A DNA stretch of 64,000 nt, from the NCBI GenBank assembly GCA_016720545.1, contig JADKKK010000036.1:1-64000 (forward strand), in the 5' to 3' direction. Of this stretch, positions 1-10,233 are shown piece by piece. Source of the stretch: Myxococcales bacterium. GTDB lineage: Bacteria > Myxococcota_A > Polyangia > Polyangiales > Polyangiaceae. A program made the translations under genes and the position numbers. The notes below the pieces were generated by a model that made no database searches, was not told where the DNA came from, and saw only the letters and a program-made list of their open reading frames with translations. How positions within the stretch are numbered: the stretch's first letter is position 1; each line of letters starts with the position of its first letter.

Positions 1-350
1 CATCGACGAGCTGCAGGTGTTCGAGGCGCTCTGCAACCTCGTGCGCAACGCGATCGAGGCGATGCCAGCGGGCGGCGCGGTGCGGATCACCCTCACGCCG
101 CGGGGTCACGAGCCAGGCGTGACGATCGCGACGAGGGCGACGGCATCCGGCGGGGTTCCAGGCGTCGATGTTCGAGCCGCTCCTCACGACCAAGCCGATG
201 GGCCTCGGCCCCGGCCTGGTCACCGCCAGGCGCTCATCGTGGCCAGGGTGGCCGCCTCGTGGACCACCGCGGCTGGCGAGGGCACGACGTTCGAGGTCTT
301 CGTGCCGGCCGTGCCCGGCGCCCCGCCCGCCCGCGCCACCGCCGGAGTGA
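1..350 (+). CDS. Sensor histidine kinase, C-terminal ATPase domain (partial, frame-broken)
   Basis: This is the end of a gene entering from the left edge. From base 2 the frame reads IDELQVFEALCNLVRNAIEA, a classic N box of a GHKL/HATPase_c domain. The expected F/G2 box (MFEPLLTTKPMGLGPGL) follows in a different frame near 168-220. The terminal strand (GEGTTFEVFVPAVPG) is back in the first frame. Two small indels therefore split the domain. The stop is either the TGA at 348-350 or further on if the frame differs. The role would be autophosphorylation in a two-component system; the partner regulator is outside the window. The domain is clear, the boundaries are not. Confidence 0.6.
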
Positions 351-359
351 CCCGCGCCC

Positions 360-877
360 TCACTGGTTGCGCTGATCACGTGGAAGCCGAACGGGGTCTC
401 CACCGGGGCGCTCACCTCGTTCACCGAGAGCGTGAAGGCCGCGTCGGAGAAGGGCTTCGCCATCTTGTCGCGCGTGAACTTCCCCACGCTGCCGAGCCGC
501 TCCTTGGCGGCTGGATCGTCGGAGTACTCCGCGACCAGCGCGGTGAAGTCGGCGCCGCCCTTGGCCTTCTCGGCGACCTCGCTTGCCCGCTTCTTGGCGT
601 CCGCCTTCGAGCGCGTGACGCCCTTCGGGCTCCGCTCGGCGCCCTTGTAGGCGACCAGCACGTGCTGCGCGGTGACCGACGTGGGCGGCTCCGCCGGCGC
701 CTTCACTTCGGCGGCCTTCGTGGGCTCGACCGGAGGCGCAGCCACGGGTGGCCGCGGCGGGCGTCGCGGAGGCCCGGCGCGCCCTCTTCTCGGCGGGCTT
801 GTCACAAGCGGGAGCGAGGCGAGGAGGAGCGCGAGGGGGCGAAGCGGGGCGAGCGAGCCGCAACTGGGGCGGAGCAC
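360..877 (-). CDS. Peptidylprolyl isomerase lipoprotein, parvulin (PpiC/SurA) type, frame-broken
   Basis: Parvulin-family prolyl isomerases assist folding of exported proteins. The core is readable on the minus strand between about 690 and 370: TAQHVLVAYKGAER, then ADFTALVAEYSDDPAAKERL, GSVGKFTRDKM, and a final FGFHVI. This is the conserved parvulin order. The last five codons before the TGA at 360-362 sit one frame off (RNQ stop). The N-terminus has a lipobox-like LAPAC in yet another frame, followed by an Ala/Pro-rich linker, so the mature protein is probably an outer-membrane or periplasmic lipoprotein. GTG at 877 is a plausible start but uncertain. It lies downstream of rpsG on the same strand, where fusA would be expected. 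Confidence 0.6.
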
Positions 878-1012
878 GAGGTCCCCATACACGACCACGC
901 GCCCCAGACGCAAGAAGGCCCGCGCCGGGCGCGGCCCCGGTGGACCCCGGTCCCGAGGTGCGAGCCTTCCGCCGACGCCGCGCGAACTGCGCAGCGGCGA
1001 TGACGACCGGGG

Positions 1013-1480
1013 CTACCAGCGGTAGTGCGCGAAGGCCTTGTTGGCCTCGGCCATCTTGTGCGTGTCGTCGCGCTTCTTCACCGCGTTGCCGCGGGCCGTT
1101 CGCCGCGTCGAGGAACTCGGCCGCGAGGCGCTCGCTGCATGGTCTTTCGCCGCGGTCGGGAGTAGTTCGAGCCAGCGCATGGCGAGCGCCACGCGGCGCT
1201 CGGGCCGCACCTCGACGGGGACCTGGTAGGTCGCGCCGCCGACGCGCCGGCTCTTCACCTCGAGCTTGGGCTTGACGTTGTCGAGCGCCTTGCGGAAGAC
1301 CTCGATCGGCTCCTCCTTGAAGCGCTCGCCGATGACGTCGAACGCGCCGTACAGAATGCCCTCGGCGGTGGCCTTCTTGCCGCCGTACATGAGGGTGTTC
1401 GTGAACTTCGAGACGAGCTTGTCCTTGAACTTGGGATCCGGGGTGATCCGGCGCTTGGGGACTTCACGGCGACGAGGCAT
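1013..1480 (-). CDS. rpsG: 30S ribosomal protein S7
   Basis: S7 organises the 3' major domain of 16S rRNA in the small subunit head. The N-terminal two thirds match the family well: MPRRREVPKRRITPDPKF, the YGGKKATAEGILYGAFD stretch and VGGATYQVPVEV. The C-terminus ends RGNAVKKRDDTHKMAEANK and then AFAHYRW. Between them (about 1090-1175) the expected KTMQERLAAEFLDAANGRGN is spread over three frames. KTMQ is in one frame and ERLAAEFLDAANG in another, with net compensation, so an open frame of 155 codons persists. An essential gene would not tolerate this, so small sequence errors are the simplest explanation. It lies 79 bp downstream of rpsL in the same orientation. Confidence 0.93.
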   Translation of the reverse strand: MPRRREVPKRRITPDPKFKDKLVSKFTNTLMYGGKKATAEGILYGAFDVIGERFKEEPIEVFRKALDNVKPKLEVKSRRVGGATYQVPVEVRPERRVALAMRWLELLPTAAKDHAASASRPSSSTRRTARGNAVKKRDDTHKMAEANKAFAHYRW

Positions 1481-1558
1481 CGGGTACTCCTAAAACTAGC
1501 TAACTCAGCGAAGTTCTTTACTTTTTGCGCCAAAGGCGCGGCGGCGCGAGCGAGACGC

Positions 1559-1955
1559 TCAGGTCTTGGGGCGCTTGACGCCGTACTTGGAGCGCTTGCG
1601 GTTGCGGTTGGCCTTGTTCGTGGACGAGGGGCCGATCGCGCCGGAGGCGTCGAGGGTGCCGCGCACGACGTGGTAGCGCACGCCCGGGAGGTCCTTCACG
1701 CGGCCGCCGCGGATGAGGACGACCGAGTGCTCCTGGAGGTTGTGCCCCTCGCCCGGGATGTAGCTCGTCACTTCCATCCCGTTGGTGAGGCGAACGCGGC
1801 AGACCTTGCGGAGCGCGGAGTTAGGCTTCTTCGGGGTGGTGGTGTACACGCGGACGCAGACGCCACGCTTCTGCGGGCAGCTCTTGAGGGCAGGAAGCCG
1901 TCTTCTAACGGGCGGCCTCGCGGCCGTGGTTGATGAGCTGATTGATCGTCGGCTT
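1559..1955 (-). CDS. rpsL: 30S ribosomal protein S12 (frame-broken near N-terminus)
   Basis: S12 sits at the decoding centre and is the streptomycin target. ALKSCPQKRGVCVRVYTTTP, KPNSALRKVCRVRLTNGMEV, GEGHNLQEHSVVLIRGGRVK and the C-terminal RSKYGVKRPKT are intact in one frame. The N-terminal PTINQLINHGREAAR is in another frame at about 1907-1952 and meets a TAG, so at least one indel lies near 1900-1908. The codon before Pro is AAG where ATG is expected, so no start codon is visible. I ended the gene at that codon. It is the first gene of the rpsL-rpsG pair. Confidence 0.9.
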
Positions 1956-2379
<424 letters not shown>

Positions 2380-4604
2380 GTGTTCATCGTCGTGGTCGCG
2401 CTACGCCGCGGTGGCCGCGCTCCGCGCGACCCGCGCTGCGGCAGCCCGCGACCTGGGTCGCGGCGCTCGTGTCGATGGTGCTCGTGGTGCGCGGCACGCG
2501 ACCGCGGCCGATGGCCGGCGATCCCTCGGGCGACAGGCCGCGCCAGCTCGCGACCTTCGCCCTCGCGCTCACCCTCGCCTCGGCGCTCGTGCCGACGCGG
2601 CTCGCCTTGCCGTCCACGCTCGCCGCCGTGGGCGCCGCCGTCGCCGTGCTCGCGGCCACGCGGGCGCTCGCGCGCACGAGCGGGCCGGCGAGCGTCATCT
2701 CCCGCCGGGAGCGTGCCCTGGGCCTTGCCCGTGCTCGCCGCGGCGCTGGCCGCCTTCGCGCTGCTTCGCCTCGGCCTGCTCGCGTTCGCGCAGCACCGCC
2801 TGGCCGACAAGGTGCCCTCGTGGCCTGCGCTCGGCGCCGCGCTGCCGCCCACAGTCCTGCTCGTGGCCGCCGCCGCTCGCGCGTCGGCCGCGCGGCTCGA
2901 GCTCGGCGCCCGCGAGCGCACGCGCGTCGCGCTGCTGCTCGCCCTTCGTCTTTCCCGCTCGGCGGCGCGATCGCCGCGGCCACCGCGCGGGCGCCGCTCC
3001 CGGCGCTGATGGACCTCGTGACGGCGACCGGGGGCTCGCGCTCGCGTGGGTGCTCGGCCACGGCGACGCGGTGGAGCTCGCGCGGCTCGCGCGGCGCGCC
3101 CTGACCCTGCTCGTCTTCCTCGGGCCCGTGTGCGCGGTGGGCGCGCTCCTGAGCTTCGGAGAGCCGGCCGGCGCGCCGGGGATCACCTTCGCGACGGGCG
3201 TGCTCGTGCTCGCGCTCTCGCTCTTCGTCGCCGAGCTCGAGACCACCTTCGTGCCCGACCGGGGGCGCCTCCTGGCGGCGACGGCGCGCGCACGAGGCGC
3301 TGTTCGAGTCGGAGTCGAGCGAGGCCGTGGGGGTGGCGCTCGAGCACCTGCGCGAGGCGACCGGGCCCCGCGGCGGCTCGCCCGAGCTGTGGATGCTCTC
3401 GCCCCCCAAGGTGCTCACGATCGACGCGGCCGGCTACCCCCACACCCGCGAAGCGGAGCTGCCAAAGACGCTCCTCTCCGTGTGCGCGGACGGGCCGCAC
3501 GGCACGCTGCGGACCGAGGTGCTGCGGGCGCTCGAGGTGCGTCGCCCGGACCTCCGCCCGCTCCTCGCGTGGCTCTCCGACCGGAGCGCGCGCTGGCCGC
3601 CGTGGTCGTCGCGGCGGCGAGAACCTGAGGGCTCTTGCTCGTGCGGGGGCGCGCCACGAGCCGCTCTCGCTCGAGGAGGTGCTCGCGCTGGAAGCGCCTC
3701 GCCGACACGCTCTCGGCCGCGTGCCAGGGCGAGGGCGCTCCAGGAAGCCTCGGGCGTGAGCGGGCCGCAGCCGACCGCGCCGAGCGCGCCGCCGACCGGG
3801 TCGAGCGGCCGGTCACCGCGTGGCGCTCGACGAGGGGCGCAACGTGGCGGCCACCGGCAAGGCTCGCCGGCCCGCCCACGTAGGCGTGTATTCTACATCT
3901 ATCAGGATGGCCCATTATGAGACCCTCGAGCGGCGCGTTCACCGCGCGCGCCCGTGGTGGTAGTGGCGCCCTCGGGCGTCGACGCGATGCCGTACATCGC
4001 GAAGGCTCACCTCTCGAGCCCGCGACGCGCGTAGCGCCCCTCGTGGTCGACGGCGCGGCGACCGCGGAGCTGATCCCGAGGCGTGGAACCGCCCCCACGC
4101 CTCGCCGCTCGCGCTCGCCGACGGCGGCGTGTCGTGCTCGTCGACGGCGCGGCCCTGCCCGTCGAGGTGCAGCGCCTCGTCGCGCGCGCTGCTCGACGAG
4201 TGCCCCTGGGAGCGGCCAGGCCGCTGGAGATCCCGCTGGCGCTCACCTGCACCCGGCCGCCGGAGCTGCTCGCCGACGAGGGCGAGCTCGACCCCCAGCT
4301 CCTCGCGCGCCTCGGCGACGCGGGGATCGAGCCCATCGTCTTCCCGCGCCTGCAGGACCGCGCCGAGGACCTCCGCGCGATGGTCACCGACGCGCTCGCC
4401 CGCGAGGGGCTGCGGGTGCGGGGGCGCCCCGTGGGCCTGTCGGACAAGGCGTTCGGGCGCTTGCTCGACTACGCGTTCCCTGGGGAGGAGCCGGAGCTGT
4501 TCGTGTTGGCGCGGCGCCTCGTGCGGCTCGCCGAAGGCGACGTGGTCAGCGCCGAAGACGTCGAGGCGTGTCTCGGCAGCGCGGCGGAGCCCCTCGAAGA
4601 CTGA
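2380..4604 (+). CDS. Membrane protein with degenerate sigma54-activator-like AAA domain (multiply frame-broken)
   Basis: The gene can be followed only by hopping frames. At about 2430-3300 there are several hydrophobic segments (for example TFALALTLASALVPTRLALP, VLAAALAAFALLRLGLLAFA, LTLLVFLGPVCAVGALL and FATGVLVLALSLFVAELETT). A soluble stretch follows at about 3327-3600 (SPPKVLTIDAAGYPHTREAE and following). From about 3955 it reads VVVVAPSGVDAMPYIAKAHL. From 4083 to the TGA at 4602-4604 it aligns with the second half of an NtrC-type AAA domain: LPVEVQRLVARALLDE, IEPIVFPRLQDRAEDL and LLDYAFPGEEPELFVLARRL. There is no helix-turn-helix, no clear Walker A and no GAFTGA, so it is unlikely to activate sigma54 promoters. 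The start is a guess. Confidence 0.45.
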
Positions 4605-4810
4605 GGTTGGGTTCTCCGGCGGTGAAGAGGAGGCGCGACAACCGAAGCAAATGGAGCCCGCCTTGCGGGCTTGTCGCCCAACAACCTTGGTCTCTTCCCC
4701 TGCCTCGGGCTTTAGCCCGAGGCAGCCGGGGCAGTCGGGGCACCTCGATGGGGTCGGCTTCCCATGAGGAGGCCTCTGCTTCCGATGAGGACGCCTCTGG
4801 CCGGCCCCGA

Positions 4811-5591
4811 TCACCGCGCGTCGCGGCAGCAGCGGAAGCCCGTGGAGTAGTCGTGGTACGTCGGCTCGTGCGCCGACGTGACGTACAGGCACCCCGGGCC
4901 GTTCTGCTCTGCGTCACCGTAGAAGCCGCCGCGAAACCGCGCGTGGCCCTTGGCGTCGGCGGGCTCGGAGGTCCACTCGTGCAGATTCCCCACGCAGTCG
5001 TAGACCCCATACGGAGAGCGGCACTCGGGGTGGGCGCCGGTCCGCGCGAGGCCGCCGTCGACCTGGTTCAAGTGAGGATCGTTGAAGTTCTCGTAGGTCC
5101 AGCGCATCGGATCGTTGCCATAGAAGCGCTGCACGGACGGCCCTTTGCCCCTCGTTACTTGCGGGCCTTGTGCGTCACGCCGCCGTACGGGTACCGCGCG
5201 CCGGCGTCGTCCCCGCGGCACGCGCGCGCGAGCTCCTTGGCGGCGCACAGGCGCTTGTCCGCCGCGGCGCACGCGGCGGCGGCTTGGACCTGCGAGATGT
5301 AGGCCTGCGGGACGACGTTGGGCGCGGACCTCGCGCGCACGCTCGCGTCGCCTACCGTTTGGTAAGGCGAGCGGGCCGCTCCTGCCGCCCTCCACCGTGA
5401 CCTCGCGGCCTCATGCGATCGACGCAGAAGGTCCCGATCCGCGCCATCTCCGCGGGGCAGCCGTCGACCTCGCCTGGGGCGTCTGGGCCTGCGTCCGGCG
5501 CGCCGACGACCCCCTTCGGCGACGGGGTCGCGCCCGCGCACGCCGCGAGCAGCGAGACCCCGACCGCGAAGGCTCGCCGGACCCGCGCCAT
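4811..5591 (-). CDS. FGE-sulfatase-like lipoprotein 1 (frame-broken)
   Basis: The first of four related proteins in the window carrying a formylglycine-generating-enzyme-type (SUMF1, C-type-lectin-like) fold. The N-terminus MARVRRAFAVGVSLLAACAG has a lipobox (LLAAC) and an Asp/Pro/Gly linker. EMARIGTFCVDR follows, then AAAACAAADKRLCAAKEL in a second frame. The C-terminal third in a third frame reads DCVGNLHEWTSEP and ends STGFRCCRDAR. Two indels (about 5390 and 5150) would restore one frame of about 260 codons. Whether it has oxidase activity is unknown; the myxobacterial lipoprotein members are usually unstudied. It is paralogous to the gene at 6235-7112. Confidence 0.7.
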
Positions 5592-5703
5592 ACTTCGAGC
5601 GTACCGCGTTCGCGGCGCGTGGCTCAGCCGGGTCGCGCCGAGGCCGCGGGCCGGGCCACCTGGGACGGTCCGTGAGAGCTCCACGCGCGCGCTCGCGCGG
5701 CGC

Positions 5704-6081
5704 TCACCGCGACGTGCGCTTGCAGGTGGTCGCCGCGGGGACGCGCCCGAGACCAGCTCGGAGGTGCAACGGAGGGCGCAGCGCCGCTGGACTAGGTGCA
5801 TGGGCACCTCCGTGCGCATGGCCTCTTCGCGGGACTTCGCGGACGACCTGCCGACGGGAGTGGCCCGCCACGCCTCGTACAAGCCGCGGGTCCGGGTCGT
5901 GTTCGATGCAGTAGGCACCGCACGCCATGCTCTCGGCCAGCGGTCGGCTTCGCCCCGTCGCGCGGACCACCTTGCCTCCGTAGGTCAGCGTCGTCGTGCA
6001 GTTTTCGGCCGGCGCCCGGCACGCCACGACCAGCGCGATGAACGACCGTGACCCCGCGCTTCGCCGCCCACGAGCGCCCAT
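5704..6081 (-). CDS. Small Cys-containing secreted or lipoprotein, function unknown (frame-broken)
   Basis: The start MGARGRRSAGSRSFIALVVA leads into a possible lipobox (LVVAC), then CTTTLTYGGKVVRATG and ACGAYCIEHDPDP. The likely continuation GLYEAWRATPVGRSSAKSRE through CALRCTSELVSG is one frame over, and the last codons (TTCKRTSR, then TGA at 5704-5706) are back in the first frame. The conserved feel comes from evenly placed Cys pairs, typical of disulfide-bonded exported proteins. It sits between the two FGE-like lipoprotein genes in the same orientation and may belong with them. I do not recognise the family. Confidence 0.45.
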   Translation of the reverse strand: MGARGRRSAGSRSFIALVVACRAPAENCTTTLTYGGKVVRATGRSRPLAESMACGAYCIEHDPDPRLVRGVAGHSRRQVVREVPRRGHAHGGAHAPSPAALRPPLHLRAGLGRVPAATTCKRTSR

Positions 6082-6234
6082 ACCGACTTGGCCTTTCCGC
6101 CGGCCGTGGCGCGGCGAGCGCAGTGTGCCACTCTCGTGGCCCCGCGGGCGCTACAGAAATCAAGCGTACGCGCGTGCGAGCGCGACCCGCCGCTACGTTT
6201 CCGCACACGACCGCGCGAGCCGTGGCCTCGCGCC

Positions 6235-7112
6235 TCACCTCGCGTCACGGCAGCAGCGGAACCCCGTGGAGTAGTCGTGGTACGTCGGCTCGTGCGCCGA
6301 CGTTTGACGTGCAGGCACCCCTTCCCGTTGATCTCGGCGTCGTCGCAGAAGCCGCCGCGAAGGCGCGTGACCCCGCGCGTCGACCGGCTCGGAGGTCCAC
6401 TCGTGGAGGTTGCCCACGCAGTCGTACACACCATGTGGCGAGCGGCACTCGGGGTGGGCGCCCGTCCGCGCGAGGCCGCCGTCCAGCTGGTTCAGGCGAG
6501 GGTCGTTGAAGTACCTCGTAGGTCCAGGCGCCGGGTTCGCCTCGAAGAGACGCGGCACGAACGGGCCCTTTCCGTCATTGCACTTTCCAGGCATTCGCGT
6601 GGTGCCACCGTGCAGGTAGGCGCGCCCGCGTCGTCTCCGCGGCACGCGGGCGAGCTCCCTCTGCGCCGCAGAGGCGCTTAGTCCGCCGCGGCGCAGGCCG
6701 CCGCCCCTCCACCTGCGAGATGTACCTCGCGGCACCACGTCGGGCGCGGACTTCGCGCCGCCGCTCGCCGAGGTCTCGTAGGGGGAGCGGGCCCGCTCCA
6801 CGCCGCCCTCGACCGTGACCACGGTCGCCTCGTAACGATCGACGGTGAAGCCGCCGATGCGCGCCATCTCGGCCCAGGGCACCCGTCGACGAGCGCGCCC
6901 GAGTCTGCGTCGCTCGGCGTCCGGGGCCTGCGTCAGGGCCAGCGCCCGAGTCTGGGTCGCTCTGCGTCACGACCGCTGTCCGCAGGCCTGGGGGGGCGTC
7001 CTGCGTCGGAGGGCGCCGGCGTCCTCGAGCGACGACGGCTCGCCCTCCAGCTCCGCTCGCGCAGGCCGCGAGCAAGGAGGTCACCACCACAGGCGCCCCA
7101 GGAGGACCGCAT
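6235..7112 (-). CDS. FGE-sulfatase-like lipoprotein 2 (frame-broken)
   Basis: A paralog of the gene at 4811-5591. From about 6880 it reads EMARIGGFTVDRYEATVVTV. The region to 6235 contains FNDPRLNQLDGGLARTGAHP, VYDCVGNLHEWTSEP and the terminal YSTGFRCCRDAR. The middle (about 6640-6760) and the segment at 6300-6370 are in other frames, so three or more indels are present. The upstream leader has VVVTSLLAACASG, a lipoprotein signal, again in a different frame from the ATG at 7112. The fold is that of the SUMF1/FGE superfamily. Catalytic function is not shown, and a sulfatase partner is not visible in the window. Confidence 0.65.
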
Positions 7113-7175
7113 GGCCCGCGAGGTGGCGCGTCGCGCCTAAGCCGGCGAATCAGCACGCGGCCTAGCCAAGCCAAG

Positions 7176-8967
7176 CTAGGCCGGCGAGGCCTTCCCCTCG
7201 AGCTGCAGGATCCACCGGTCCTGCCGCGCGTCGCGGCCCTCGGTGAACACCGTGGCCTCGTCGCCCAGCCGCGCCACGAGCGCGCCGTCGGCCCGGTCAC
7301 GCAGGGAGGCGCCGTCGTCGGCGACGACGAGCCACGCGCCGCCTCGCGCGCGGCCCACGTCGCGCACGTAGAGCTTCACGTCGAGCGGCGGCTCGTCGAG
7401 CGAGACGTGGACCTTCGAGCTCGTGAAGCCCATGATCGTCCCGCGACGGCGCGGACGCTCCGCGAGCGGGAGCGCCACATCGCGCCCGAACAGCGCGTCG
7501 AAGTAGAGCTTGCCCACGAGATCGTTGGCCTTGCGCTGCGTGTCCTTCGAGTGGTTCGCGGCGGTGACCACGCGCTCGCGCAGCGGGTCGTCGGCGCCGC
7601 CCGCGCCCCCGAGCAGCTCGACCATCTCGTGGTGCACGAAGATGCCCACCACCTCGCGCATGGGCGCCGAGAAGCGCGCGTACGCCTCCGCGCCCACGCC
7701 GTGGTGCTCGCCGACGCCGGACGAGAACGACGACCGCGCGTTCACCACGATGGCCTGCCGGTGCACCGCGTCGGCGACGCGGCCCTCGGGCCCCTCTGTG
7801 GGGAGCCCGGCGAGGAACGCCGCGAGCGGGCGCTCGGCCGGGTCGAAGTGGAAGGGCGGCCCGAGGCCGTGCACGCGGGGGACGGTCGCGAGCGGCGCGC
7901 GGAGGCTCGCGAGGCGCTCCTCGGGGGGCGACGGGTGCACACGGTAGATGGGCTGCACGTGCGGCGCCGGGCTCTCGAGGAGCATGCGGGCGCCCTCGCG
8001 GTTGACGAGGAGCGACAGCTGCTCGTTGTACATCTCGACCCGCGCGCGGCGAGTCCACCAGGGTGAGCTCGGCGCCGTCGGGCCCCGTGAGCTGGAGCTC
8101 GGTCTCGCCGCGGCGGTACCGGGCCACATCCCGCGACGCGGCCTCGCGTATGAGCACCTCGCCGACGCCACGGAGCGCCTCGAGGCTCGCGGAGAACTCC
8201 ACGCGCGAGAGCGCGCCGCCGCCGGTGTCGTAGAGCGCCTGCACGTCGGGGAACGCGAGCTTCGCGCGGCTCCGCACCTTCGCGCGACGCACGTCGGTGC
8301 TCAGGATTTTGCCGTCGCGATCGACGCGCACCTCGAAGACGAGCGCGCGCCGCGGCCCGTCGGGGTTCAGCGACACCACCCCCTCGGAGAGCTCCCTCGG
8401 GAGCATGGGCACCGAGAAACCTGGAAGATACACGCTCGCGCCGCGCGTCAGCGCCTCCTCGAAGAGCGCGCTGTCCTTCGGCACGAAGTGGGCCGCGTCG
8501 GCGAGCGCGTAGCGCACCACGTACGCGACGCCCGGGCCGCCGCCGACCTCGACGTGGAGCGCCTGGTCGAGATCACGCGACGTGGCCGCGTCGATGGTGA
8601 CGAAGGGGAGCGACGTGAGGTCGACCAGCGCGCGCTCGGCGAGCGAGCGGTCGAGATCGATCGCGGCGACCTCACGCCGCACGCGCGCCGGGAAGAAGGG
8701 GTTCGCGCCCACGGCGAGCGCCGCGAGGAGCACGGCGGCCCGGGCCGTGCCAGCGCGCGCGAACCGCTCGTGACGAGCGGGATCGGCGAGATCGATCGCG
8801 ACGACGTCGCCCGCGACGAGGCCCGCGGGCGCCGGCAGCAGCGCCTCGCCGTCGCGGGCCGACTCGAGCGGCGCGCGGAGCGAGAGCCCGCTCGGGCCCC
8901 CCTCGACCACGGTCATGCACGGCGACTCGAACCCGGAGGCGCGGCCAGGGCTTGCTTCTATTTTCAT
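7176..8967 (-). CDS. RNB-domain 3'-5' exoribonuclease (RNase II/R family), one frame break
   Basis: RNase II/R enzymes processively degrade RNA in the cytoplasm. The first part (8967 to about 8045) has the RNB core: TIDAATSRDLDQALHVEV supplies the Asp cluster that binds the catalytic metals. VRYALADAAHFV, LPRELSEGVVSLNPDG and RRAKVRSRAKLAF follow. The rest, from RVEMYNEQLSLLVNREGAR to QLEGKASPA, is in the next frame, so one indel lies near 8040. The second half holds SAPMREVVGIFVHHEM and a C-terminal S1-like strand region (RRRGTIMGFTSSKVHVSLDE). Repaired length is about 597 residues, shorter than E. coli RNase R, with no obvious N-terminal cold-shock domains. Confidence 0.82.
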
Positions 8968-8998
8968 GAACCTACTCGCTTTTGTGAGTCTGGAGCGG

Positions 8999-10108
8999 CT
9001 ACCGCGCGGGGGCCTCGAAGGAGCCGAGCGAGGCGTCGGGGCTCCCTAGCAGCGCGTAGGCGCACAGGTCGTCGACGGCGAGCGCCGCCGCCCCCGCCGC
9101 CCCGACGAGCACGATGCCAGCCTCCGGTCGGGAGGCTCGCGACGCGAACGCGACGTTCTGCGGCGCCTCTGCGCAGGGGTAGCTCTCCTTCGTGTTGAAG
9201 GCCAGCCGCGCGCCGTCGGACGCGAGCCCGAGCATCTCGACCTGGTTGGGCGCGCACGCGCCCTTGGTGACCGGCAGCGGGTAGAGCTCCACCTCCTCGT
9301 CGAGCGGACGGAAGATCCCGAGCGACGGCAGCTTGGGCGACGCGGGGTTCGCGGAGACGAAGGCGACGAAGCCGCTGCCCACCGCGACGGGGCCGGGCAC
9401 CGCGCCTGCCGCGCGGCGGAGCCCGACGTCGGTGCCGACGTAGAGCGCGCCGTCGGTGCCCACGACCGCGAGCGTCGCGCCGCGCACGTCGAAGCCGGCG
9501 ATGCCGGGGACCTTGCACGTGGGGCCGATGCAGATGGCCTGCTCGGCGCCGCCGGCGAGCGGATAGCGGGCGAGGCCTGCGTCGGTGACGACGAAGGCGT
9601 CGGTGTCTCGCAAGCCGAGGAACCGCACCGGCGCAGCGATCGGGAGCGTGACGCGCGCGCCGTCGGCGACGCTCACCACCACGACGCCCTTGTCGTCGGC
9701 GTAGGCGATGCGGCGCCCCGACGCGGCGACCGCCGTCGCGGCGCCGGCGTGCACCGAGAGCTCTTCGAGCCCCTTCACCGGGTCGCGGAGCGCGCGGACG
9801 TGCACCTTGTCGGAGGCGTCGCGCGACGAGAGCACGAGCACGCCCGTGTCGAGGGCGACGGCCACGTGGGCCGCGCGCTCGCCAGGGAGCCGCGCGAGCG
9901 ACGAGCTGCCCCCCTTGCACGCGACCTGGCGCGGCCCGACCCCGCCGTCGACGACGGGCGGCGGGGGAGGTGGAGTGGACGCCGTCGTGGTGGGCGTGGG
10001 CGTGGGCGTGGGCGCGGGCCCCTCCTCGCCGACCTTCCCCCCGCACGCGCTCGCGCTCGCGAGCAGCACGACCGAGGCCCCGACGCCCCAACGAAACCTC
10101 ACACCCAT
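8999..10108 (-). CDS. Lipoprotein with predicted beta-propeller body, function unknown
   Basis: The 369-residue product starts with a signal peptide ending in a lipobox (LASASAC, Cys22). A Thr/Pro linker (about residues 32-50) follows, then repeated beta-strand-like units rich in Gly, Ala and Val (VAVALDTGVLVLSSRD, TAVAASGRRIAYADDKG, VGSGFVAFVSANPASP). This resembles the loosely repeating blades of propeller lipoproteins common in myxobacteria. It carries Cys residues towards the C-terminus (KGACAPN, SYPCAEA, DDLCAYA). It is 31 bp upstream of, and in the same orientation as, the RNB gene. No enzymatic motif is recognised; the frame is intact. Confidence 0.75.
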   Translation of the reverse strand: MGVRFRWGVGASVVLLASASACGGKVGEEGPAPTPTPTPTTTASTPPPPPPVVDGGVGPRQVACKGGSSSLARLPGERAAHVAVALDTGVLVLSSRDASDKVHVRALRDPVKGLEELSVHAGAATAVAASGRRIAYADDKGVVVVSVADGARVTLPIAAPVRFLGLRDTDAFVVTDAGLARYPLAGGAEQAICIGPTCKVPGIAGFDVRGATLAVVGTDGALYVGTDVGLRRAAGAVPGPVAVGSGFVAFVSANPASPKLPSLGIFRPLDEEVELYPLPVTKGACAPNQVEMLGLASDGARLAFNTKESYPCAEAPQNVAFASRASRPEAGIVLVGAAGAAALAVDDLCAYALLGSPDASLGSFEAPAR

Positions 10109-10233
10109 GGCTGGAAGGTACCGACTCCCGCCCCGGATGGAAAGCCCGAAGGGCCGTCTTTTCTGGCGGGCGCGCCGCCGGGCAGACGGGCGGCGCTTGT
10201 CCCGCCGGGAAATACCGTGGTAGACCCCACGCC

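Noticed and set aside
3917..5302. A 461-codon plus-strand frame running over the FGE-like gene
   Set aside because: Only its first part overlaps the real AAA-like coding sequence in pieces; the rest is antisense to clear FGE motifs.
7176..8967. Two separate genes for the RNB halves
   Set aside because: The halves abut exactly at one frame change and together give one continuous RNB protein; the second half has no start signals.
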